Origin: Pyrinomonadaceae bacterium
GTDB taxonomy: Bacteria > Acidobacteriota > Blastocatellia > Pyrinomonadales > Pyrinomonadaceae
Assembly: GCA_013813825.1 (NCBI GenBank)
Contig: JACCRA010000497.1
Location: forward strand, 1-8,948
Length of the DNA stretch: 8,948 bases
Direction of reading: 5' to 3'
The notes beneath the pieces were generated by a model. That model was not told the origin of the DNA, searched no databases, and was given only the letters and a program-made list of their open reading frames with translations. The translations under genes were made by a program, and so were the position numbers. This document shows, piece by piece, positions 1-5,690 of the stretch (position 1 is its first letter; each line of letters starts with the position of its first letter).

Positions 1-395
1 TCCGTCCAGCGCCCCGGAACGACGCGGCAGAACACCACGTCGTCGCGGTGGCTGGCGTCCTCTAGCACCAATAGTGGAGCGCCGTTGACGGCCGCGCCTA
101 ATAATGCCCGGGCGGACGGCGATCCCCCTCCGGTTGTCGTCGCACCCGGATGCAAAAATCCGGCGTCATCAAAACGCAGGTTATCCCAGCCGGTAATTTC
201 GCGCAGTTTGTCCGCCACTTCCGCGCGCCGGTGCGGCGGCATTTCGGGGCGGCAGACGACATTACTCGGATGTGCCAAGGGACGAGCGGCGATTGAGTTC
301 ACGAACAGCAGCGGCGACAGGTACAGCCAGAGCAACCCGCCCGCAACGGCGACGAGTAATTTGAAAATGCTGGCGTTCTGACTTCTCTCTCGCAC
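1..395 (-). CDS. hypothetical membrane-anchored protein, N-terminal part (cut by left window edge)
   Basis: I do not recognise this protein. The frame stays open to the left edge, giving about 131 residues without the C-terminus. A hydrophobic segment at about residues 9-32 (IFKLLVAVAGGLLWLYLSPL) looks like a single membrane anchor or uncleaved signal. After it come a basic/acidic stretch (EVADKLREITGWDNLRF), a Gly/Ser/Thr-rich stretch and a strand-like segment ending near FCRVVPGRW at the edge, so most of the protein is probably periplasmic. I chose the GTG at 395 because AGGGAG lies about 6 nt upstream. An in-frame ATG at 446 would add 17 residues but has no clear ribosome-binding site. The residue pattern and composition suit real coding. 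The four-unit 11-bp repeat at 508-551 lies upstream and may regulate it. Confidence 0.6.
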   Translation of the reverse strand, partial: MRERSQNASIFKLLVAVAGGLLWLYLSPLLFVNSIAARPLAHPSNVVCRPEMPPHRRAEVADKLREITGWDNLRFDDAGFLHPGATTTGGGSPSARALLGAAVNGAPLLVLEDASHRDDVVFCRVVPGRWT

Positions 396-455
396 GTCCG
401 ACTCCCTATTCAGCGTGGGGCGGTTAAAGCGCGCGGGCACGACCATTCTTCGTTG

Positions 456-483
456 ATTCTAACTTGCAACACGCGGGCGGTAA
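456..483 (-). promoter_or_regulatory. weak candidate promoter for the left-edge gene
   Basis: Read on the minus strand, TAGAAT (461 to 456) resembles a -10 box, and TTACCG (483 to 478) is a poor -35 with a 16-nt spacer. Transcription would start near 449, which fits the GTG at 395 with its Shine-Dalgarno better than the ATG at 446. The -35 match is only 3 of 6, so this promoter would need an activator. Confidence 0.25.
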
Positions 484-507
484 GGGCGCGGCGGCCACTA
501 CTTAGAT

Positions 508-551
508 GTTACCAGAAAGTTAAAGCCGTGTGTACAGAATGTTAATTAACG
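508..551. promoter_or_regulatory. tandem 11-bp half-site array (OmpR/PhoB-type operator candidate)
   Basis: Four pentamers start at exactly 11-base intervals: GTTAC (508), GTTAA (519), GTGTA (530) and GTTAA (541). An 11-bp direct repeat is the geometry bound by OmpR/PhoB-family response regulators, where one subunit contacts each helical turn. The Pho box is the best-known case, but the bases here are not the E. coli consensus. The same word pair recurs upstream of the porin (2635-2650) and at 3114-3129. The array lies in the 336-base gap between the left-edge gene and the porin stop, about 110-160 nt upstream of the GTG start at 395. The rest of that gap shows only the weak promoter at 456-483 and the inverted repeat at 652-714. 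Confidence 0.45.
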
Positions 552-651
552 GGATGAAAGCGGATTGAAAGAGGGGAGCCAAAACCAACAAAATGTCTTC
601 TGCAAGGTATCCACCCGACGACGAGTCAGTGTCATCTCGCCGGGATGTATA

Positions 652-714
652 ACAAGAGACCCTCTTTCCGCGCTGTGTGTGTTTCTAGCGGAGTCAGGAT
701 CTTTGGTCTCTTGT
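652..714. repeat. 10-bp inverted repeat just after the porin stop
   Basis: ACAAGAGACC (652-661) is perfectly complementary to GGTCTCTTGT (705-714), with a 43-nt loop that holds only a weak 4-bp internal stem. It begins 17 nt beyond the porin stop codon, where a terminator would sit. It has no U-tract and its loop is too long for a classic Rho-independent terminator. A 10-bp match at this spacing could also arise by chance. Confidence 0.3.
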
Positions 715-731
715 GGTTCGCGAAGATTGGG

Positions 732-2516
732 TTAGAAGCGGAAGAGGGTATCGAATTGCAGGCGCGTCGTCGGGCGGTTGAGCGATCCCGGCGGGGTGTT
801 GCCGAAAACGCCAAGCAGGCCGTTCGGGCGCTGCGTAAAGATGCCGGTGGCGGAGAGAATAACGCGCGGGTTGGCCGTGAAGGAGAAGTTAAATCGCTGC
901 GCGCGGATGTCTGTTTGCTGCGCGATGTCTGAGTAGTTGAACGGCGTTAACACTGCGTCCTTCTCGATTCGCATGAAAGTGTAGCCAAACTGCACGTCGC
1001 CCTGTTCGCGCGTCTTGCCGACTTGCACTTCGGCCCAGAAGCCGTTGTTTTCGTCGTTTTGCAAAACGCGGTTCGCACCGCCCGGCCCGCCAGCGAGGAC
1101 GACAGCGCGAGTCTGCATGTTGGTGACGAGGTTAAACAGCACTGTGACAGGAAAGCGGTTGCTGCGCGTGATGTCGAAACGGGCGATGAGATCGACAAGG
1201 TTGAAACCGGACGATAGTCGCCCGTCGCGGTTCACGGCGTTGTTGTTCGCGGTCGAGAGGCCGAGCGACGAGCCGGAGACAAGTTGTTCGCGCGGGATGG
1301 GGACCAACGCCGTGACGGTCTGCGCGGGCGCGGTGGCGGTGGCCGGGATCGTGATGATAACGGGGATTTGCAACTGGCCGCCGAAGAATTGTCCGGGCGT
1401 GATGAACTGGGTGCCGGAGAAATAAAGGTCGGCGGCCGAAACGGTGAGAGCGGCCGTTGAACTGAGCGCGAAACGCGCCCGCGCCTGCGCGCCGTAGAGC
1501 GCCAGATCGCGCCCGGTGCGCCGCGAGAGATCGCGGCTGACGCGCCCGCCTGCGTCGAGCATGAGAGCGGCTTGGCGTTCTAGCAGCGGCAGTTGCCACG
1601 CCACGAGCGTCAGGTTTTTGAGCGCCGGGTTCTTAAAGTTGCGCGAGTAAGTTTCGTTGAGACCTTCGGGCTGAAGGTCCACGTCCCACGTCATTTCGGT
1701 GAAGAGCCACGGCGTTTCGAACTTGCCGGCTTGCAGCCGCAGCCCCGGCACGGCCGCCGGCCGGTAAGTGATGAAAGCCTGATCGAGCGCGAACTGCTTG
1801 TGCGCGAAAAAATCTGTGAGCGTCTGATTGGAACTGGTCACGTCGGGCAGCGTCCCCGTCGCGAGGCGCAGTCCCCAGTCAAACTCTTTACCGAACTGGC
1901 CACGCAACGCGAGGCGTGCGCGCAGGCGTGCGCGGTTACGCGCGGTCATTTCGTTACCGGCGACGAGTGGGTTGGCGTCGTTCGCCAGCGAATTGAGTTG
2001 GCCGAACTGGCTCTCGTAGCGCAGGCGAATGTCGCCGCTGAAAGTGATCGAGCCGAGTTGTTTTGAAAGAGCCTCGACGGTCTTGGTTTGCGCCTCGACG
2101 CGGCCGACGCGCGTTTCCAGCGAATCGCCTTGCGCGTTCTTCGTCTCGGTCTGGGGCGTGGTGGCGTTGTCACGAGTCGCCGCCACGTCCACCGTGCCGC
2201 CAACACCAGTGGTGTAAGTCGCCTGCTGGAACGTGGGCGCTGGCGGGGCGGTGGTGGTCGCCTCGCTGCTTGCTGTGCGTGACAGTAACTCGTGTAGCAG
2301 GCGCGATTGCTCGGCGAGTGCGGCGCGCAACTCTTCGATCTCGGCACGCTGCCGCTCTAACTGGCGACGCACTTCCGTGAGCGCCGCCGCGTCGCCCGTC
2401 AACGTGTCGCTGGCGGCGGCACTGCTGGGCGCAGTCGCTTCCTGCGCGTGGGCGGAGCAAAGAACACCAAGGGCGAGGATGCACACGGGCAGGGCACGCA
2501 TGAACAGACGGCGCAT
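732..2516 (-). CDS. putative outer-membrane porin (coiled coil plus beta-barrel)
   Basis: Predicted 594-residue outer-membrane channel. Residues 1-24 form a signal peptide (MRRLFMRALPVCILALGVL, then AHA before the likely cleavage site). Residues about 47-80 are a heptad-rich coiled coil (LTEVRRQLERQRAEIEELRA), followed by a Thr/Ala-rich linker and a second short coil at about 131-155. From about residue 159 (FSGDIRLRYESQFG) the sequence alternates as amphipathic strands, with porin-like segments such as DQAFITYRP, LQAGKF and TWDVDLQPEG. It ends in LFRF, the terminal Phe expected for BAM recognition. The barrel resembles the 'putative porin' family (Porin_5-like). A phosphate-selective OprO/OprP relative is the alternative. 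Substrate is unknown. I chose the ATG at 2516 because AGAAGGAAA lies about 7 nt upstream and it places the signal peptide at the N-terminus. Extending to 2585 would bury the signal peptide. Confidence 0.85.
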   Translation of the reverse strand: MRRLFMRALPVCILALGVLCSAHAQEATAPSSAAASDTLTGDAAALTEVRRQLERQRAEIEELRAALAEQSRLLHELLSRTASSEATTTAPPAPTFQQATYTTGVGGTVDVAATRDNATTPQTETKNAQGDSLETRVGRVEAQTKTVEALSKQLGSITFSGDIRLRYESQFGQLNSLANDANPLVAGNEMTARNRARLRARLALRGQFGKEFDWGLRLATGTLPDVTSSNQTLTDFFAHKQFALDQAFITYRPAAVPGLRLQAGKFETPWLFTEMTWDVDLQPEGLNETYSRNFKNPALKNLTLVAWQLPLLERQAALMLDAGGRVSRDLSRRTGRDLALYGAQARARFALSSTAALTVSAADLYFSGTQFITPGQFFGGQLQIPVIITIPATATAPAQTVTALVPIPREQLVSGSSLGLSTANNNAVNRDGRLSSGFNLVDLIARFDITRSNRFPVTVLFNLVTNMQTRAVVLAGGPGGANRVLQNDENNGFWAEVQVGKTREQGDVQFGYTFMRIEKDAVLTPFNYSDIAQQTDIRAQRFNFSFTANPRVILSATGIFTQRPNGLLGVFGNTPPGSLNRPTTRLQFDTLFRF

Positions 2517-2616
2517 GACAATTTCCTTCTTGTGATGGTTAAAGCTGAACTGGCCGAAGCAAGCCGGCGGGCGATTCAAGCTCACCTGTGATGGATAAAT
2601 CCTATGTCACATTGGA

Positions 2617-2651
2617 AGAATCCTGAGCTTCAGCTTAACGACATTTTAACG
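2617..2651 (-). promoter_or_regulatory. candidate porin promoter with 11-bp direct-repeat operator
   Basis: On the minus strand, GTTAA occurs at 2650-2646 and again at 2639-2635, exactly 11 nt apart. After a 10-nt gap comes GATTCT (2622-2617), which keeps the A2 and T6 positions of a -10 box. A repeat in the -35 position about 10 nt before a weak -10 is the layout of PhoB-type activated promoters. Transcription would start near 2610, leaving a leader of about 95 nt before the porin ATG. The remaining bases up to 2797 hold no supported gene. Confidence 0.4.
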
Positions 2652-2797
2652 CATGGTGAAGCGAGACGGTACAACTGAAACCATAACTCAAGCCACCCGG
2701 CATGTGAGGTTGGCGCGCAAGGTGGAAGCGATTTGATGCGAGATGAATTAAAGGAGTTTCGAGCGGGGTGAATATTTTGAATTGACGGACTGCGTGA

Positions 2798-3022
2798 TTA
2801 ATGGCTGCTGCTGGCGGTGGCGGCATCACTCTGAGAACTGTTTATTGCGGTCGCGGTCGCGCGGCGTTTTCTGGTGCGCGCTTCCGTCGTCATTTGGCGC
2901 AGCGTGGAGTGGACGGCGAGGACAATCTCGGACAGATCGGCGGCGGTCGTCTCGGGCGGATTCATCTGCTCGGCCAGTATAGCGGCGGCCACATCACAAC
3001 TTAGTTCGTGGGCAATGGACAT
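2798..3022 (-). CDS. small protein resembling the MucR/Ros N-terminal domain, no zinc finger
   Basis: Predicted 74 residues. The core runs HELSCDVAAAILAEQ, then a spacer, then LSEIVLAVHSTLRQM, and ends in a basic stretch (ARTRKRR) and a Ser/Ala-rich tail. The layout of a short helix, spacer and 'L..hI..VH..L' helix resembles the first half of alphaproteobacterial MucR/Ros regulators, the part known for oligomerisation. The DNA-binding Cys2His2 finger is absent: the only Cys is at residue 9. The resemblance is from memory of the family and is inference. The ATG at 3022 is the first in frame, and AGGAG lies upstream at a long spacing of about 13 nt. It is divergent from the MreB-like gene and has its own candidate promoter at 3098-3130. 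A new regulator or nucleoid-associated protein is possible, as is an unrelated small protein. Confidence 0.55.
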   Translation of the reverse strand: MSIAHELSCDVAAAILAEQMNPPETTAADLSEIVLAVHSTLRQMTTEARTRKRRATATAINSSQSDAATASSSH

Positions 3023-3097
3023 GATGACGAAAGCTCTCCTGTCAGAGGGTTTAGCGCAACGACGTGATTGGTCCTCGATTCCTTGCGGTGAGGGAGC

Positions 3098-3130
3098 ATC
3101 ATAAACAGGTGACGTTACCAGAATGTTACA
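3098..3130 (-). promoter_or_regulatory. candidate promoter of the small gene with 11-bp direct repeat
   Basis: The plus strand shows GTTAC at 3114-3118 and at 3125-3129, exactly 11 nt apart. Reading the minus strand, the repeat ends 10 nt before TATGAT (3103-3098), a 5-of-6 match to a -10 box. No proper -35 is present, so the repeat takes its place, the same spacing as at the porin promoter. Transcription would start near 3090, about 68 nt before the ATG at 3022. The half-site is nearly self-complementary (GTTAC/GTAAC), so its orientation is ambiguous. Confidence 0.45.
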
Positions 3131-3228
3131 GGACGGAAGATTCCCGGCTGCCCCGCGTTCGCCGGCAAGGTCGTCTGTCGTCTGCGAGCAGGTGTCTTAC
3201 GAACGTGCGATTGACCATTCACCGCCGG

Positions 3229-3251
3229 AGCGCGGACAGCCCTTCCGCGCT
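3229..3251. repeat. 8-bp inverted repeat over the mreB-like promoter (operator candidate)
   Basis: AGCGCGGA (3229-3236) and TCCGCGCT (3244-3251) are perfect reverse complements separated by 7 nt. The repeat covers the candidate -35 and spacer of the promoter at 3233-3261. It has no following T-run, so an operator fits better than a terminator. Confidence 0.4.
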
Positions 3252-3261
3252 ATGCTATGAT
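3233..3261 (+). promoter_or_regulatory. candidate sigma-70 promoter for the mreB-like gene
   Basis: CGGACA (3233-3238, 4 of 6 to TTGACA) and TATGAT (3256-3261, 5 of 6 to TATAAT) are separated by exactly 17 nt. Transcription would start near 3268, about 67 nt before the ATG at 3335. The 312-base gap 3023-3334 otherwise holds only the divergent promoter at 3098-3130. I see no RNA gene in it. Confidence 0.45.
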
Positions 3262-3334
3262 GGCCGTGAAACCTCAAAGAACAGCCGGCGATTGTGATCC
3301 GAAAAATTGGCGGCGATCATGACGGTAGGTATTC

Positions 3335-4432
3335 ATGCTCAAAACACCATCCTTCCTCCGCTTCAATAAGCTGCGCGATCTTGTGTCCGACTCGATGGCG
3401 ATTGACATGGGCTCGACCAGAACGATCATCGCGGTGCGCGGGCGCGGGATCGTGGTGGACGAGCCGTCAATCGTGGCGATCAACAAAGTGACCGGCGAGA
3501 TCGTTGCCATCGGAGCCGAGGCGCACGATATGCAGGGGCGGGAGGCACGCGAAATCTCCCTCGTCTCGCCGCTGGTGGATGGCGTCGTCGCCGACTTCGA
3601 GCGAACGCAAATGATGCTCGACCGCTTTGTGCTCTCCGCGCGTAGCGGCCTCTCCCACTTCAGCCGCCGCGCCATCATGAGTGTGCTGTCGGGCGTCACG
3701 CACGTCGAGCAGCGGGCGCTGTTGAGCGCCGCCGAGCATTCGCACATCGGGCGCGTCTATATGGTTGAGGAGGGTCTGGCGGCGGCGCTCGGCGCGGGTG
3801 TCTCAATTGACGACAAGAGCGCCTCGGCGGTGGTGGACATCGGCGGCGGCAGCACTAACGTAGCGGTAGTGGCGCGCGGCTCCATCGTCTATTCGCAGGC
3901 CGAGCGGATCGGCGGCTCGGACATCGACGCCGCGATCAGCGACCGCTTGCGGCGTCACCACGGACTGCTGATCGGCGAACTGACCGCCGAGCGGCTGAAG
4001 ATCGAACTCGCGACGGCTATCGAGCCGCCGGATGCGGCGCGCCGCATGACGGTCAAAGGGCGCGACGTGCAGGCCGGCACGCCCCGCGCTGTCGAGGTGA
4101 CGAGCGGCGAAATCTGCGACGCCGCGCAGTCTTCCCTACAGCGGCTCTCACGCTCAGTGACGCGTGCCCTCGCCGAACTACCGCCGGAGGTGGCCGCCGA
4201 CATTTATGATCGCGGCTTGATTCTGACCGGCGGCGGCGCGCTCCTTGAAGGCATCAGCGAGTTTTTGCAGCGGGAGACACACCTCGCTACCCGCCTTGCT
4301 GAACACCCGCGCCACTCCATCGTGATCGGCCTGACGCAACTCTACGACGAGCCGCTGCTGCTCCGCCGCGTCACCCGCAACGAGCCGCTGCTCTTGCTGG
4401 ACCCCGACGAGGGCGCGTTTGAAAGTCTTTAG
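3335..4432 (+). CDS. MreB-like actin homologue (rod shape-determining protein family)
   Basis: A 365-residue actin-fold ATPase of the MreB/Mbl family; these polymerise under the inner membrane and guide cell-wall synthesis. The motifs are in order: phosphate-1 loop AIDMGSTRTIIAV (about 22-34), VDEPSIVAIN (41-50), VEEGLAAALGAG (144-155), phosphate-2 loop VVDIGGGSTNVAVV (166-179), ERIGGSDIDAAI (190-201), ELTAERLKIELATAI (215-229), and adenosine loop LILTGGGALLEGI (295-307). The N-terminal MLKTPSFLRF stretch suits membrane attachment. It departs from canonical MreB: EEG where MreB has EEP, and an unusual C-terminus from about residue 322 (the DDP..CVARG region is replaced by EHPRHSIVIGL) with an acidic tail. 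No mreC, mreD, pbp2 or rodA follows, so this looks like a paralogue outside the rod operon. TAGGT precedes the ATG by 4 nt. The protease gene follows after 58 nt. Confidence 0.85.
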   Translation: MLKTPSFLRFNKLRDLVSDSMAIDMGSTRTIIAVRGRGIVVDEPSIVAINKVTGEIVAIGAEAHDMQGREAREISLVSPLVDGVVADFERTQMMLDRFVLSARSGLSHFSRRAIMSVLSGVTHVEQRALLSAAEHSHIGRVYMVEEGLAAALGAGVSIDDKSASAVVDIGGGSTNVAVVARGSIVYSQAERIGGSDIDAAISDRLRRHHGLLIGELTAERLKIELATAIEPPDAARRMTVKGRDVQAGTPRAVEVTSGEICDAAQSSLQRLSRSVTRALAELPPEVAADIYDRGLILTGGGALLEGISEFLQRETHLATRLAEHPRHSIVIGLTQLYDEPLLLRRVTRNEPLLLLDPDEGAFESL

Positions 4433-4434
4433 TT

Positions 4435-4491
4435 CAGTAAGCAGTAAGCAGCGGAAACAGAGGACTGCTTACTGCTCACTGTTCACTGTTA
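4435..4491. repeat. heptad-repeat hairpin, copy 1
   Basis: Two TAAGCAG heptamers (4438-4451) form the left arm. Four heptamers of the form ACTGYTH (4464-4491) form the right side. Bases 4435-4451 pair with 4465-4481 at 16 of 17 positions around a 13-nt loop. It starts 2 nt after the mreB-like stop, and its last base is the A of the protease ATG. A related copy lies at 7770-7825. Confidence 0.75.
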
Positions 4492-5618
4492 TGAACTTTG
4501 CCAGCATTCTCCACCGGCAGGTGCGTGTGGCGCGGGTCTTCGGGATTCCCGTGCGAATCGACTACCGTTGGTTCATCGTCTTCGCTTTGAGCACGTGGCT
4601 GATCGCCGAGACTTTTCAGCAACGTGTGGGAGTGGGCGGCGTACACCTCGACGCGTCGGCGTCGTGGGTGGTCGGCGTGGCGACGACGTTCGCGCTGTTC
4701 CTCTCGATCTTCGGCCACGAGTTGTCGCACGCGCTCGTCGCCCGCGCTGAAGGAATCGGGACCGAAGAGATCGTGCTGCATCCGTTCGGCGGCCTCGCGC
4801 GCTTGAGCCGGGAGCCTGACAGCCCGCGCGCCGAATTTCGCATTGCGGCGGCCGGGCCGGCTTCGAGTTTCATCTTCGCTCTTATCGCCTACGGCGCGAT
4901 GAACCTCGTCGCGTGGGGCGAGGGACCAGTATGGGCCATCTGTCTGATCGTCGCCGCCGGAAACTTGTTGCTCGCGCTCTTCAATCTGCTGCCCGGCTAT
5001 CCGCTCGACGGCGGGCGCGTGGTGCGCGCCTTCCTGTGGCACCGGAGCGGGGAATTGGGTCAGGCGACGCGCACCGTGAGCCTCGGCGGACAGGTCATCG
5101 CCGGGACACTCGTGGTCTTCGGCGGCTACATGGCGCTCAAGTGGGGCGCTTATTTTATGGCTTTGTGGTCGGCGCTGATCGGCCTCTTCTTGTGGGACTC
5201 GGCGCGCGCTGTCTTGCAGGCGCAGGGCGCGAAAGAAAATCCGCAGACGGTGGCCGATGCGATGTCAGCTTCGCACAGCGTCGGGCCGGATATGCTGATC
5301 AGCCGCTTCGTTGATGAAGTGCTGCCACTCCGTCGCCGCGAGGCCGTGCCCGTCGCGCAGGGCGGGCGATTGCACGGCATTCTCACGCTCTCGGACTTGA
5401 AACAGTTGCCGCGTGAGCGTTGGCATCACACGCGCGTCTCGGAAGTGATGCGCCCGGTCAGCCCGGAACTGTTCGTCGAGCCGTCCACCGCGCTCGCCCG
5501 CGCCGACGCCTTGATGAAAGCCAACGGCACGGGCGCTGTCGCCGTCATCGATCAGACGGGCGAGATCGTCGGTTTCCTCGAACGGCGTCAGTTAAAACAG
5601 CGCGACAACTCGAAATAG
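4491..5618 (+). CDS. M50 site-2 protease family protein with C-terminal CBS pair
   Basis: Intramembrane zinc metalloprotease of 375 residues, in the SpoIVFB-like branch of M50 that carries CBS domains. Such enzymes cleave membrane-embedded substrates, often anti-sigma factors. Visible parts are: VFGIPVRIDYRW (about 16-27) leading into the first membrane segment; the zinc site GHELSHA with H76, E77 and H80; FGGLARL (about 99-105); a segment containing AAGPASSFIFAL; the third ligand motif NLLPGYPLDGGR with D173; and further membrane helices to about residue 236. Two CBS motifs follow at about 255-370 (VADAMSAS and VSEVMRPVSPE), which usually sense adenine nucleotides. I chose the ATG at 4491 because MNFASILHRQVRVARVFGI is family-like. 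It has no Shine-Dalgarno, since the hairpin repeat fills that space. A TTG at 4419 with GAGG upstream would translate through the repeat and overlap the MreB-like gene. Substrate unknown; co-transcription with the MreB-like gene is inferred. Confidence 0.85.
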   Translation: MNFASILHRQVRVARVFGIPVRIDYRWFIVFALSTWLIAETFQQRVGVGGVHLDASASWVVGVATTFALFLSIFGHELSHALVARAEGIGTEEIVLHPFGGLARLSREPDSPRAEFRIAAAGPASSFIFALIAYGAMNLVAWGEGPVWAICLIVAAGNLLLALFNLLPGYPLDGGRVVRAFLWHRSGELGQATRTVSLGGQVIAGTLVVFGGYMALKWGAYFMALWSALIGLFLWDSARAVLQAQGAKENPQTVADAMSASHSVGPDMLISRFVDEVLPLRRREAVPVAQGGRLHGILTLSDLKQLPRERWHHTRVSEVMRPVSPELFVEPSTALARADALMKANGTGAVAVIDQTGEIVGFLERRQLKQRDNSK

Positions 5619-5690
5619 CTTTCACTCACGCCTCCGTCAATTTCAAAGCAAAGATAAGCTGCGGATGAACGCGGAGACACGCGAAGCAAT

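Noticed and set aside
632..932. Small frames on both strands across the porin end (632-814 minus, 645-932 plus)
   Set aside because: Mostly overlap porin coding sequence in other frames and lack start signals.
1015..2380. Several long plus-strand open frames opposite the porin (for example 1593-2066 and 1015-1425)
   Set aside because: They are antisense shadows of a high-GC gene: Arg/Pro/Ala-rich, without domains, while the minus strand shows a full porin architecture.
2635..2829. Minus-strand frame of 64 codons between the small gene and the porin
   Set aside because: No ribosome-binding site, overlaps the end of the 74-residue gene and the operator repeat, and has no recognisable fold. 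Only its KIFTPLET segment is reported as a finding.
4435..4491. Rho-independent terminator after the MreB-like gene
   Set aside because: The hairpin is strong, but it is built of heptamers, has no T-run, abuts the next start codon and recurs at 7770-7825, so a repeat element explains it better.
4476..5042. Minus-strand open frame of 188 codons opposite the M50 protease
   Set aside because: Charged low-complexity translation with no motif. The plus strand carries the HExxH and LDGG zinc-site motifs there.
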